A stretch of DNA of 64,000 bases from an uncultured Pseudomonadota bacterium. GTDB lineage: Bacteria; Myxococcota_A; Bradymonadia; Bradymonadales; GCA-2716585. This document shows positions 44,262-53,478 of the stretch, in pieces. Made by a program: the position numbers and the translations under genes. Each line of letters starts with the position of its first letter. The first letter of the stretch is position 1. A model generated the notes under the pieces. It was not told the origin of the DNA and made no database searches. It saw nothing but the letters and a program-made list of their open reading frames with translations. The stretch lies in the NCBI GenBank assembly GCA_937123825.1, contig CAKZKQ010000116.1:1-64000 (forward strand), read 5' to 3'.

Positions 44262-45458
44262 TCATCGCGGGTCGGCGACGATGGTCTCGGGAAGGCGCTC
44301 AAAGGGCAGCCCGAAGATGCGGCGGTATTCGTTCAGGACGGTCTCAAACTTGTCGCGCTCGTTGAAGTCGGCGGCGGCCTTTCTGGGGCCGCCCTGGCGC
44401 AGTTGCTCCATCAAGTCGGGGTTGCTCAGCATCCGCTCCAGGCCGTCTTCAATGGCCTGCGCCGACTTGCTCTCGACCAGGATGCCGTTGACCCCCTCTT
44501 CGACCGCCTCGCGGCAGCCTCGGATGTTGGTGATCAGCACCGGGATGCCCATCGCCGAGGCCTCCATGGGCGTGCGAGGGAAGCCCTCGCGGTAGCTGGG
44601 CAACACAAAGATGTTCATCAGCGGGTAGAAGCGCTCGGGCTGGGTCTGCCAGCCTGCCGCGATGACCCGATCGTGGTACTGCTCGGGCAGATGCTCTTTG
44701 TAGTGCACGGCGTCTGACTTTTCGTGGTCAATGTCGCCGATGAGCAGCACCTTGAGCCTGGGGTGGCGCGCCGCCAGGCGCCCAAAGGCCTCAAAGAACT
44801 CCCGCAAACCCTTCTGGATGACCTGACGCCCCACAAAACCCAGCACAATGTCGCCGTCCTGCACGCCGTACTGTGCCTTGAGCGCGGCCACCTCCTGCTG
44901 GTCCACGTGGTCCGGGTCAAAGCGAGTCAGGTCGATGCCGTTGCCCAGGAAGATGATCTGGCTGGCGCGGCGGATCCACTTCTCCTCGGCGGTGAGGATG
45001 TCCTCGCTGTTCTGGCTAAAGACGGTGTGGTGGAAGCGATTGACGACCCGCTCCATGTTGGTGAAAAAGAGCTTGGCACCCAGGGTCGCGTTGGTCTGAA
45101 AATAGAAGCCATGGATGGTGCGGAAGATGTACGGGGTGCGCATCAGCGTCCCGGCGATGGTCCCCAGCAGGACGGCCTTGGGCGTGTGCAGGTGGATGAG
45201 GTCAAAGCGCTCGCGGGCCAGGACCTTCATAAACTCGCGCAGCGCCACCAGATCCTGCATCGGGCTGATGATCCGCGTCATCGGCACCGGGTGAAACGGG
45301 ATCCCTGCGGCCTCGACCTCGGGCACATAGCGGCCCGGAGCGGCCATGGCGTGCACTTCAAGGCCGTGATCCTTGAAATAACGCATCTGGTTCTTGAGCA
45401 GGATCCCTGCGGAGATGTCCACGGTGCTGACGTGGCAGATTTTCTTAAGGCGCTTCAT
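44262..45458 (-). CDS. GT4-family glycosyltransferase
   Basis: A 398-residue GT-B glycosyltransferase. The ATG at 45458 is favoured over an in-frame TTG one codon upstream. N-terminal domain: KICHVSTVDISAGILLKNQ, FDLIHLHTPKAVLLGTIAG. C-terminal domain: VLGFVGRQVIQKGLREFFEAF, then LPSYREGFPRTPMEASAMGIPVL, with the E-x7-E nucleotide-sugar motif (EGFPRTPMEA). It transfers a sugar from a nucleotide donor, probably in O-antigen or exopolysaccharide. The O-antigen ligase/polymerase gene is 88 bases upstream on the same strand, so likely one operon. Confidence 0.93.
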   Translation of the reverse strand: MKRLKKICHVSTVDISAGILLKNQMRYFKDHGLEVHAMAAPGRYVPEVEAAGIPFHPVPMTRIISPMQDLVALREFMKVLARERFDLIHLHTPKAVLLGTIAGTLMRTPYIFRTIHGFYFQTNATLGAKLFFTNMERVVNRFHHTVFSQNSEDILTAEEKWIRRASQIIFLGNGIDLTRFDPDHVDQQEVAALKAQYGVQDGDIVLGFVGRQVIQKGLREFFEAFGRLAARHPRLKVLLIGDIDHEKSDAVHYKEHLPEQYHDRVIAAGWQTQPERFYPLMNIFVLPSYREGFPRTPMEASAMGIPVLITNIRGCREAVEEGVNGILVESKSAQAIEDGLERMLSNPDLMEQLRQGGPRKAAADFNERDKFETVLNEYRRIFGLPFERLPETIVADPR

Positions 45459-45546
45459 CAAAGAACGTATCCATCTTGGGCCTGATTCAGCCCGGTTCCT
45501 GGTGCTTGAGTGTGTTTGAGGAGCCCTCGGGGCGCGCCGGCGACCC

Positions 45547-46941
45547 TCACCGCCTGCGGCGACCGATGCTGGCGGCCAGCGCGGCGGCGCGCTCCTGACG
45601 CGCGGCGGCGGTCATCGCCCTCAGCTTGGCCATGGTCAACTCGGCGTAGAGCAGCCCCATGATCAAGACCATCCAGACGTGCCGGTGGCGCGTGTTGTTG
45701 TGGTGGATGGCAAAGAGGAGCTGGGTGCCGACCGCCACGGTCAGCGCAATGAGCATGGCGTCGGTGCGCCCGTGGGCGGTGGTGGCGACCATGGCCCGCA
45801 GCAGCGCCAACATCGGCACCGCCATCAAGAAGAGGTAAGCCGCCGCGCCCACCACGCCCGTCTCTGCGGCGAAGCTCAAATACGACGAGTGCACCTCGTG
45901 CTTGTCATAGAAAAGCTCAAAGGTCCCCAGCCCCATGCCAATGAAGGGGGACTTTTCAAACTCTCGGATGGCCATCGCCCAGTTGTAATCGCGCCAACGG
46001 TCCGACACCGACTGCTCGCGGACCAGATCAAAGGCCCCCAGCGAGCGGTTGATGATGGCGTCGTCCCCGGTCGACTGAAAAAGGAACCAATACGTTCCCA
46101 CCAGCACCCCGATGAAGATCGCCAAGGAGAGCAGGCGAGTGGTGGCGCGCCCCTGACGGTTGAGCAGCGAGTAGAGGACGACAAAGCCGCCGCTCTGGGC
46201 CACGACCAGGAACATCCCCGAGCGCGAACCCGTCGACGGCACCGTCACAAAGCCCAGCAACAAGCTCGCCAGCAAGACCGTCCGCAGCCAGGGCGACTTG
46301 TACTTGAAGTTGAGCGCCATCAACAGCGGGAACATCGCCAGGAAGTAACCCGCCCACTGGTTTGAAAAGCGCATCGGGCCGGTGAACTTGTTGGTCACCC
46401 CCGCACGCAGCCAGGCGTCCTCGTAGAAATACTCAAACTTTGGGCCGCCTGCCAGATGGATCACGACCACCAGGCCGCTGAAGATGCATATGGCCGCAAA
46501 GCACCAGCCGCCGATCTCCAAAAAGCGCTCCAGCCGTCTGGTGCTGAGCAGATCGACCGATAAGAGCATCGCCAGCATATACCCGAAGGTCAGCAGCTCG
46601 ATGACCCAGAGCTTGGCGCTGACCGCGTGCACGCCGCTGATCAACCCCGCGCCCAGCAGCGCCGCCATGGCCATGTACCAGCCCGACCAGGCGTTCAAAC
46701 GCCAGCGGCCAGTGCGCCGGGCCTTCTTGCCCATCGGACCAAAGCGCAAAAAGAGAATGCCCGTCAGGACAAGGCCCACCATGGCGTCAAACGGCACGAT
46801 GCGCGCCACCTGGAGCTTGAGCGAGGCCATCAGAGTCCACAGCGCAGCACAAGACCCCAACCAGATCCAGTCGGATCGGCTCAGTCGGGCCGCTTGGCCG
46901 GGCGCGTAGTGGGTGTGTTGTGGTGATGTTGGGCGGGTCAT
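45547..46941 (-). CDS. O-antigen ligase/polymerase-type membrane protein
   Basis: A 464-residue protein with about 11-12 hydrophobic helices. The family signature lies in the large periplasmic loop and its flanks (LAIFIGVLVGTYWFLFQ, DRWRDYNWAMAIREFEKSPFIGMGLG, YDKHEVHSSYLSFAAETGVVG). This is the Wzy/WaaL/O-antigen ligase superfamily pattern: R-x-x-x-W then H-x-x-Y. It either polymerises repeat units or ligates glycan to lipid. It precedes the GT4 gene. Ends in a short basic tail (RQERAAALAASIGRRRR). Confidence 0.88.
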   Translation of the reverse strand: MTRPTSPQHTHYAPGQAARLSRSDWIWLGSCAALWTLMASLKLQVARIVPFDAMVGLVLTGILFLRFGPMGKKARRTGRWRLNAWSGWYMAMAALLGAGLISGVHAVSAKLWVIELLTFGYMLAMLLSVDLLSTRRLERFLEIGGWCFAAICIFSGLVVVIHLAGGPKFEYFYEDAWLRAGVTNKFTGPMRFSNQWAGYFLAMFPLLMALNFKYKSPWLRTVLLASLLLGFVTVPSTGSRSGMFLVVAQSGGFVVLYSLLNRQGRATTRLLSLAIFIGVLVGTYWFLFQSTGDDAIINRSLGAFDLVREQSVSDRWRDYNWAMAIREFEKSPFIGMGLGTFELFYDKHEVHSSYLSFAAETGVVGAAAYLFLMAVPMLALLRAMVATTAHGRTDAMLIALTVAVGTQLLFAIHHNNTRHRHVWMVLIMGLLYAELTMAKLRAMTAAARQERAAALAASIGRRRR

Positions 46942-47015
46942 CCCGCTGGTCCCTCTCCTGGGTTTGGCCCCGGAGTGAGAATGTAGGGCGCTTTGCGCCG
47001 CTCTACAAGTGCGCA

Positions 47016-47037
47016 GCCCCCCACAAAGGGGGCTTTT
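47016..47037. terminator. Hairpin GCCCCC-N6-GGGGGC with TTTT
   Basis: A 6-bp stem (47016-47021 with 47028-47033) and TTTT (47034-47037) on the plus strand. It is just downstream of dps on the minus strand, where it would lack a T-run, so its orientation does not match the adjacent gene. A weak or bidirectional 3' structure. Confidence 0.4.
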
Positions 47038-47051
47038 GGCACCAAAAACCG

Positions 47052-47519
47052 CTACTCCAGCAGGCTCCGAAGCATCCAGGCGGTCTTTTCATGGATCTGC
47101 AGGCGCTGCGTCAAGAGATCGGCCGTGGCCTCATCGTGGCTCTCGTTGGCCACCGGCATGACGCTGCGCGCCGTGCGAATGACCGCCTCGTGGCTCTTGA
47201 CCAGCACCCGGATCATGTCGGTGGCCTGCGGCACACCGTCAGTCTCCACAATGCTCGTCAGCTGCGAAAACTCCCTATAGCTCCCCGGCGCCGCCTCGCC
47301 CAGCGAACGGATCCGCTCTGCGATCGCGTCCACGGCAATGGCCATCTCGTTGTAATGTTGCTCAAACATCACGTGGAGGGTCTGGAACATGGGCCCTTTG
47401 ACGTTCCAATGGAAGTTGTGTGTCTGCAAATAGAGGGTGTAGGTGTCGGCCAACAACCTGGACAGGCCGCGGGCCAGCGCCTGGCGATCTTCTTCTTTGA
47501 TCCCGATGTTGATCTGCAT
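47052..47519 (-). CDS. dps: Dps/ferritin-like DNA-protection protein
   Basis: A 155-residue Dps-family dodecamer subunit. The start [13 protein letters not shown] is typical and the upstream open codons are not Dps-like. Key text is [21 protein letters not shown], with the ferroxidase His and, further on, the conserved [18 protein letters not shown] and [11 protein letters not shown]. It oxidises and stores iron using peroxide and protects DNA in stress. Monocistronic. Confidence 0.95.
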   Translation of the reverse strand: MQINIGIKEEDRQALARGLSRLLADTYTLYLQTHNFHWNVKGPMFQTLHVMFEQHYNEMAIAVDAIAERIRSLGEAAPGSYREFSQLTSIVETDGVPQATDMIRVLVKSHEAVIRTARSVMPVANESHDEATADLLTQRLQIHEKTAWMLRSLLE

Positions 47520-47936
47520 GGTGTGACGGTCCTTATCAATGTTTAAAACGTTGCGTCGTCTTGCTCCACACCCATTATGATGAGGCGGAGCCGCGATCTG
47601 ATTCACGTTCAACGTGGTTCCCGTCAGGTCAGTGTCAAGGCCTTTGTGATGAACGATGTGCGCTCTCAATCAATATGGCGTTGCTTTGGGGCGCCCCGCG
47701 CCGATTGTGGTATGGATGGGGTCTCGTCGCGGCGCGGTGACCCAAAGCGCGCGATGGGATGGGGCCGGTGTCTTCCCCTGGCGCAAGGGCGCCAGCGCGC
47801 TGCGGGAAGATACGCCGGGCCTGCCGACTTGAAGACAGAGCTGCGCCACAATCGTTGGTGACGCCCTGGCGCCAATCATAGGCGCGGCCCAATGCCGCGC
47901 ATGCCCTTTACGATGAGGGATAAGGGAGGAGTTGTG
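47520..47936. other. 417-base divergent gap between dps and esterase gene
   Basis: This is the control region of both genes. It carries a strong two-part stem-loop at 47771-47810, described separately, and a 5-bp hairpin near 47869-47885. Frames within it are short and shadow-like. No promoter is convincing. Confidence 0.45.
47771..47810. other. Long bulged stem-loop
   Basis: CTGGCGC (47778-47784) pairs with GCGCCAG (47789-47795) over an AAGG loop, and TCTTCCC (47771-47777) pairs with GGGAAGA (47804-47810), leaving an 8-base internal bulge on one side. In all, 14 bp. It is plausible as a structured RNA element between dps and the esterase gene. Confidence 0.55.
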
Positions 47937-48800
47937 ATGAGGTCATGGACCATGGGTCGCCGCACGGCGACCATGCTGGTGGTGTGTGTGGCGGTCTTGA
48001 TGGGCGCGGCCAGTTGTCAGACAGAGCGCAAGGCCCCCCCGGCGCCGGCCAAGGACGCGCCCGCCGCTGCCAGCCCCAAAGCCCCGGCGGCGGACAAAGC
48101 GCCCAGCAAAAAGGCCGCCCCCAAGTTTGCCGACGCCGATCTGCCCGACATCGAGTACACCGAGATCGTCACCGGCAAGGGCGAAAAGAGCGACCGCCTG
48201 CCGATGATCGTCATGGTCCATGGCTACGGGGCCACGCCCGACGACTTCAAAGGCTTCTTCTTGACCAACTTCCAGGTGCCCGCCCGCGTCATCCTGCCCA
48301 AAGGCATCAAGCCCAAAGGGCCTGGCTTTAGCTGGTTTGACATCGTGCGCCCCATTGAAGACGGCGATCCAAAGATGGTCGCCGAGATGGAGCGCTCGGC
48401 GGCGGCGCTGGCCAAGCTGATGCGCCGCTTGAGGGTCGAAAAACCCACCTTGGGCAAGCCCATCATTTCTGGCTTTTCGCAAGGGGGGATGATGAGCTTC
48501 ATCGTGGCGGCCAAACACCCCGAGGTGATCAGCGCCGCGGTGCCCATCGCAGGCTGGCTGCCCCCCGCTCTGGTGCCCGAAGCAGAGCTGACCGGCAACC
48601 AACCGGCGATCACCGCGCTGCACGGCGACGCCGACGAGCGTGTCAAGCTTGAGCCCACTCGCCAGGGCGTCGAGGCGCTGCACGCCAAAGGCCTCAAGGC
48701 CGAACTGAAGATCTACCCCGGCGTCGCCCACCGCTTCACGCCCACCATGAAGGTCGACTTCTTCAACATCATCCGCAAGTCCATCGAGGCGCTCCAATAG
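47937..48800 (+). CDS. Phospholipase/carboxylesterase-type lipoprotein
   Basis: A 287-residue alpha/beta hydrolase. The ATG at 47937 is set by GGGAGGA six bases upstream. A signal peptide leads to lipobox MGAASC (Cys27), then an Ala/Pro/Lys linker. The catalytic domain has MVHGYGATPDDF, the nucleophile in GFSQGG (Ser181), an acid near Asp233 (LHGDADE) and His265 (GVAHRF), the order of the YpfH/phospholipase-carboxylesterase family. It probably hydrolyses short esters in the envelope. Confidence 0.87.
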   Translation: MRSWTMGRRTATMLVVCVAVLMGAASCQTERKAPPAPAKDAPAAASPKAPAADKAPSKKAAPKFADADLPDIEYTEIVTGKGEKSDRLPMIVMVHGYGATPDDFKGFFLTNFQVPARVILPKGIKPKGPGFSWFDIVRPIEDGDPKMVAEMERSAAALAKLMRRLRVEKPTLGKPIISGFSQGGMMSFIVAAKHPEVISAAVPIAGWLPPALVPEAELTGNQPAITALHGDADERVKLEPTRQGVEALHAKGLKAELKIYPGVAHRFTPTMKVDFFNIIRKSIEALQ

Positions 48801-48932
48801 ACCCACCCCAGGGCAAGCGGCAGGCACACCCATCGCAGGGCCGCTCCCGGTGGGAGAACCCACCGGTCCGTCCTGCTTTGGCGCCGCCCTCCAGCTTGCC
48901 TCAGTGTCGCCCGCAATGGACGACCGCAAGCC

Positions 48933-49304
48933 TCACCCTGTCGATGCCCAGTCGGTGGCCTTGCCCTCCGAGTCAAAGTCCACGTTGACCGTGGCCCAAC
49001 TGCTCGCAAAGGCAAAGATCAGCCCGGTGACCTGTCCCTGATCGTTCAACAGCACGCGCTCGACGCGGTTTCGCCCATACCCCAGCTCATCGCGGTAGTA
49101 ATCCTGGAGCATCTCCTTGCCCACCAGCGCTCTGGCCTTGCGGGTCAGCGCAGGCAACGCCTCCACGGCCTCTTGCGCCCAGGTGAGCATCTTTTTGCTG
49201 TATCCGGCGCTGGTCGACACCTCGATCCACTGCGTACCCTGACCCCGCACCTTGCGGCTGGTCTCCCAGCCCTCATCCGTGCGCTTGAACTTGAAGTCTG
49301 TCAT
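48933..49304 (-). CDS. Small hypothetical protein
   Basis: A 123-residue soluble protein. The start at MTDFKFKR is chosen; more codons are open upstream, but the domain begins here. It has helix and strand text (GWETSRKVRGQGTQWIEVSTS, FAFASSWATVNVDFDSEG). No family was recognised. It lies between convergent and divergent neighbours (esterase gene and aldo/keto reductase gene). Confidence 0.55.
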   Translation of the reverse strand: MTDFKFKRTDEGWETSRKVRGQGTQWIEVSTSAGYSKKMLTWAQEAVEALPALTRKARALVGKEMLQDYYRDELGYGRNRVERVLLNDQGQVTGLIFAFASSWATVNVDFDSEGKATDWASTG

Positions 49305-49426
49305 CTCGACCCCATACCCTCTTGGCATACCTGTCATCAAAAAATGGGGCTGCCCATGCCCCGCTCCAAGAGGTACTGTGGTCTGCGACAAGGCCAAAAG
49401 GCAAACCCACACACAGAGGACGCCCC

Positions 49427-50272
49427 ATGCACGCCATCGACACGATCCACAGCGCCGTCACACTGCGCAACGGTGTCTCCATGCCCACACTCGGCCTGGG
49501 GGTTTTCAAGGCTGGCAGCGCCGCTCCGTGCATCGACGCGGTCTTTTGTGCCCTTCAGCAGGGTTATCGGCACATTGACACCGCTGCGATCTACCGAAAC
49601 GAGCGTCAGGTGGGTCAGGGCTTGGCCAAATGGCGCGCTGAGGGCCACGGTGAAGGGTCCGCCTTTGTCACCACCAAGCTTTGGAACAAGGATCACAGCT
49701 ACGAGGCGGCGTTGTCGGCCTTTGAGCGCAGCCGTCAGGCGCTGGGCCTGGAGGTCGTGGACCAATATTTGATCCACTGGCCGGTCTCGGGGCTGCGTCT
49801 GGAGGCTTGGAGGGCGCTTGAACGCCTCTATGAGCACGGCGTGTGCCGCTCCATCGGGGTGAGCAACTTCACGGTGCGCCACCTGGAGGAGTTGGCGCAG
49901 CACGCCCGCGTCATGCCACACGTCAATCAGGTCGAATTGCACCCACTGCTGCCCCAACCCGAGCTTGTCCAGTGGTGTCGTCGCCACGACATCCAGACCG
50001 TGGCGTACAGCCCGCTGACCAAAGCCCGTTTTTTGGATGATCCCGTGGTTCTGGAGGCCGCCGGTCTGGCCCAAAAGACCCCCGCACAGGTTTTGCTGCG
50101 CTGGGGGCTTGAGCAAGGCCACGTGGTCTTGCCCAAATCCACCCATCCTGAGCGGATCGCCCAGAACGCGGCCATTTTTGACTTTGAATTGACCGCCAAG
50201 GTGCGCCGACTGCTCGAATCTCTGGCGCAGCGGGGCGAACGCACCGCCTGGGACCCCACCGACGTGGTCTAA
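49427..50272 (+). CDS. Aldo/keto reductase
   Basis: A 281-residue TIM-barrel, NADPH-dependent carbonyl reductase. The tetrad is visible: Asp51 and Tyr56 (HIDTAAIY), Lys84 (VTTKLW), His117 (LIHWP). SIGVSNFTVRHLEEL and VLPKSTHPERI give the family cofactor-region text. Typical length. The start follows AGGACG. It is divergent from the small hypothetical gene and convergent with the LysR gene. Confidence 0.93.
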   Translation: MHAIDTIHSAVTLRNGVSMPTLGLGVFKAGSAAPCIDAVFCALQQGYRHIDTAAIYRNERQVGQGLAKWRAEGHGEGSAFVTTKLWNKDHSYEAALSAFERSRQALGLEVVDQYLIHWPVSGLRLEAWRALERLYEHGVCRSIGVSNFTVRHLEELAQHARVMPHVNQVELHPLLPQPELVQWCRRHDIQTVAYSPLTKARFLDDPVVLEAAGLAQKTPAQVLLRWGLEQGHVVLPKSTHPERIAQNAAIFDFELTAKVRRLLESLAQRGERTAWDPTDVV

Positions 50273-50299
50273 AAGACCCTCAAAGGCCCGTTTCGGACC

Positions 50300-51184
50300 T
50301 CATCCAAGCCTGGAGGCGACGTCGCGCATGCCTTGGGCCACCATTTCGACCCTCCCTGGGAGGTCCAACGTGGGTCTGTGGAGCATGTAGAGGGTCGTGG
50401 AGTTGATGCCAGCGATCTTCAAGGGGACCAGACCACGTCCGTGGGCCGCCAAAGAGGGCAGGACGGCCACAAATCGACCCGTTTTGACCGCGTCGAGGGC
50501 CGAATGCATCTGGCTGACCCGCATGCCGATGCGCCTGGGGCGTGCATCGGGCCAGGCGTCGGGGGTGGTGCCGTCACTGTTGGAGACCGGGGCGACAAAG
50601 ACCGCCTCTGAGACCTTGTCGATGTCCCCCTGGGTCCCTGCCAGCGGATGATCGGCGCTGCAGTAGACGTCGTGGGCCAACTCCATGAGGGATTCGATGT
50701 GCAGATCGGGGGTGGCCAGCGCTTCGTAGGTCAGCGCGATGTCCAATTGACCCTGCCGCAACCCCTGAGAGATCCCTTCGCCCACCGCAGAGGTGATGTT
50801 GGGCGTCAACGTGGGGTGTTCAGAGATGACGTCGGTCAGCGCGGGCAAGACCAGCGGCGCCACAAAGGGTCCAGGCGCCGAAATGTTCACCGGACCCAGG
50901 AACCGAGTCCCCTCCAGCGTCATCAACCCCTCATGCACCACGCGCATCGCCTTGCGCACCGACTGCAACATCACCTCACCGGCCGGCGAGAGCACCAGAC
51001 GCCGGCCTCGGCGTTCAAAGAGGGGTTGTTGCACCGAATCCTCCAACAACCTCACCGTGCGCGAAAGCGCAGACGGTGTGATGTGCAGTTGTTGCGAGGC
51101 GGTGGGGAGGTGTTGGGTTTCGGCGACGGCTCTAAAGGCCGGCAACCAGTTCCAAAAGTCGATCAGTCGCTTGGCGTGCTTCAT
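50300..51184 (-). CDS. LysR-family transcriptional regulator
   Basis: A 294-residue regulator. MKHAKRLIDF is chosen as start because it gives standard LysR length; codons are open far upstream but do not look like protein. HTH is at about residues 13-72 (FRAVAETQHLPTASQQLHIT, SALSRTVRLLEDSVQQPLFER). The effector domain has LVLSPAGEVML and ALTYEALATPDLHIESL. It converges on the aldo/keto reductase gene 28 bases away. Target not evident. Confidence 0.93.
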   Translation of the reverse strand: MKHAKRLIDFWNWLPAFRAVAETQHLPTASQQLHITPSALSRTVRLLEDSVQQPLFERRGRRLVLSPAGEVMLQSVRKAMRVVHEGLMTLEGTRFLGPVNISAPGPFVAPLVLPALTDVISEHPTLTPNITSAVGEGISQGLRQGQLDIALTYEALATPDLHIESLMELAHDVYCSADHPLAGTQGDIDKVSEAVFVAPVSNSDGTTPDAWPDARPRRIGMRVSQMHSALDAVKTGRFVAVLPSLAAHGRGLVPLKIAGINSTTLYMLHRPTLDLPGRVEMVAQGMRDVASRLG

Positions 51185-51472
51185 CAGCGCAGGCTCGTTG
51201 TGTGTCTCTCTGTCCAGCCAACAGGCCATGACACTATACACGCCACCACGCCTGCCGTCATTTGGTGTTCGAGGGCCATGACCAGATGGAGACAATGGAT
51301 GTTTGGATTGTTCTGTACCATTTGCCGCCACCGACGCATGCAGCGCTGGTGATGGCATGATGGGACAAGTGGCGCGCAGCGGCCTTCGTCGGGGGCACCG
51401 CGCGCCTGTGCGTCCAACGCCCTGGGTCAACACCTCAATGGCAACACATGCCATCGGCGTCTTGGAGCGGGG

Positions 51473-52957
51473 TCAGAAATTGCCGCGAATTTCTCCGGGC
51501 ATGTTGGCAGCAGTGTGCACATTGATGTAAGCCGCATCACCCCCAGCAAGCAGCTCCAAAACATCCTCAAAAGAAAGCTCGCCGGGCGCCGCAAAGTCAC
51601 CATCGCGCAAGAGCACATCCAACTCATCAAAGTCGCCGCCAGCGAGCCCAAAAAGCACCGGGCCGGTCATGCCGGGACCGCCTTGGTGGATGTGGGCCAT
51701 CGCCACCGGACCGGTCAGGTCCGACACCGAAAGCGACACTCGGATCTCTTCGCGGCTCAGACGAACCTCGACCGTGGCCATGCCCGTGGGGTTCAATCCT
51801 TCTGGAATGGTGGGCGCAGGGATCTCTTGCGCCGCATCCAGCACGACATTGAAGACCACAGCGTCAAAGAGCGGGGCCAGATCACCGTCGGCATCAAGGT
51901 CAGCCACAGCGACGTTGGTGTTTTCGTCGCGGTCGTGGAGGACGATCCAGTCAAACCAGCGGCCCTGGCCTCCAGCGGCGCGGGCGGGAGCCATGTCCAA
52001 ACGAATGGTCTGGCGACCGCTGCGCGAGACGGTGCCGACAAGCTGAGGCTGCTCGGTGGGGTCGTTGTTGGCCATTTGCATGGAGAGCTGAGCGCCAGCG
52101 ACGGCCAGATAGACGTCGTAAGAGGCCCCTTCTTCGATCTCAAACGCGTCGTCAAAATAGAGGAAGTACGTGTCGCGGTCGTCTTGAACCAGGCGCGCTT
52201 CGCCAAAGCCAACGCGAACCGGAGACTGGGTGCGGTCCTCCAACTCGTAAGGCGAAAAATGGGTCTGCGGGATGCCATTGGGGATGTCATTGTCGGCGTC
52301 GAGGTCGGCCACGGCGAGGTTGTTTTGGGCGTCTTCGTCATAGAGGACGATCCAGTCGAACCAGCGACCCTGGCCACCTTCGGCGCGTGCGGGGGCTTCA
52401 TCAAGCCGGAAAGACTTGAGCCCATCGGCGGTCAGCGAGCCAATCATAACGGGTTGTTCGGCGGGGTCGTTGTTGGCCATTTGCGTGGCGATGTTGGCGC
52501 CCGCCACCGCGCGGTAAACGCTGTAGTTGGCATCCTCGGGGATCTCCAGCCTCAGGCCGTCAAGCACGATGAAATACTGGCTGATGTCGTCTCGCACCAG
52601 TTGCGCGTGACCCACAATCGCCGCTGGCTCCTCGTTGCGGTCTTCCAGACCGGCACGATCCCAGAGCGCTGTCCCCAGCCCCACAGGTTCGTCCGTGGGC
52701 TCGGGGGTGCCATCGGGGCCTTCGGGACCTTGTGGACCTTCTGGGCCCTCGGGTCCAGCGGGTCCTTCGGGCCCTTCTGGACCCTGCGGCCCTTGTGGGC
52801 CTTCCATACCGTCTTCACCTGCAGGGCCAGCGGGTCCTTGTTCCCCTGTTGGCCCCTGCTCGCCTTGTGCACCGACGGGCCCTTGGGCCCCATCAGAACC
52901 GGTGCAAGCGCTTGCCAGGAGGCTGACAAAAAACGTGAAAACCAGAGCTTTACGCAT
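51473..52957 (-). CDS. Collagen-like lipoprotein with duplicated domain and CHRD domain
   Basis: A 494-residue lipoprotein (LLASAC, with MRKALVF as start). Residues 22-85 are Gly-x-y collagen-like triplets ([16 protein letters not shown]). Two copies of a domain of about 110-130 residues follow, sharing [36 protein letters not shown], and [15 protein letters not shown]. The C-terminus is a CHRD domain ([51 protein letters not shown]). The CHRD domain is known from chordin and many bacterial surface proteins. Trimeric fibre-like surface display is inferred. Confidence 0.88.
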   Translation of the reverse strand: MRKALVFTFFVSLLASACTGSDGAQGPVGAQGEQGPTGEQGPAGPAGEDGMEGPQGPQGPEGPEGPAGPEGPEGPQGPEGPDGTPEPTDEPVGLGTALWDRAGLEDRNEEPAAIVGHAQLVRDDISQYFIVLDGLRLEIPEDANYSVYRAVAGANIATQMANNDPAEQPVMIGSLTADGLKSFRLDEAPARAEGGQGRWFDWIVLYDEDAQNNLAVADLDADNDIPNGIPQTHFSPYELEDRTQSPVRVGFGEARLVQDDRDTYFLYFDDAFEIEEGASYDVYLAVAGAQLSMQMANNDPTEQPQLVGTVSRSGRQTIRLDMAPARAAGGQGRWFDWIVLHDRDENTNVAVADLDADGDLAPLFDAVVFNVVLDAAQEIPAPTIPEGLNPTGMATVEVRLSREEIRVSLSVSDLTGPVAMAHIHQGGPGMTGPVLFGLAGGDFDELDVLLRDGDFAAPGELSFEDVLELLAGGDAAYINVHTAANMPGEIRGNF

Positions 52958-53478
52958 GAGTGTTCCTTGGTTGTCTTGGGCTTGTGCATCAAGGGTTTCA
53001 CCGTTTGGCGCTCCCATGGCTCCGGTGTGAATGCCGGTGTCATGGTCCTGCCCAACAGGCCTGATCCTCTTTGCACGCTCGCCCTATGCGTCAGATAGCT
53101 GACTTATGGGATTCGTCGTCCCGGTTTGGGTCAGTCATTCAGCAAGACAAGCCCCCCCTGAAAGTGGCCCCAGGGGATGTCCTCTGCGAAATCTGTTGGG
53201 ATTTGATTGGGTGTTGTTGTCGTCCGTGATGCCAGTTGTTTTTTATTGATGTCCTTTGCTTCAGGACACAAACACGGCCCACACCAAACGCTTCACCATT
53301 GCGTTGGAGGGCAAGCTCGAATGGGAGCTGTGCGTGGTTTTGGGTTCTGTTTGGGAAACGTCGTTCCCTTTTGCAGATGTCTCTTTTTCTAACCGAAAAG
53401 ATGCACAAGTCAACCCTGAATTTCATTTTGGGTGGGATTAATTCATCCAGGGTTAAGTGTGGGTTTGGTCAGGCAGGG
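52958..53478. other. 521-base gap upstream of the collagen-like gene
   Basis: No gene supported. A promoter-like pair lies on the minus strand at 53386-53413, and an inverted repeat at 53412-53453. The stretch is markedly less GC-rich than coding DNA. If that promoter is used, the mRNA leader is about 430 bases. Confidence 0.5.
53386..53413 (-). promoter_or_regulatory. Candidate minus-strand promoter
   Basis: TTGACT (53413-53408), 16-base spacer, TAGAAA (53391-53386) on the minus strand, upstream of the collagen-like gene. A 7-bp inverted repeat, AACCCTG (53412-53418) and CAGGGTT (53447-53453), overlaps the -35 and could be an operator. Confidence 0.4.
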
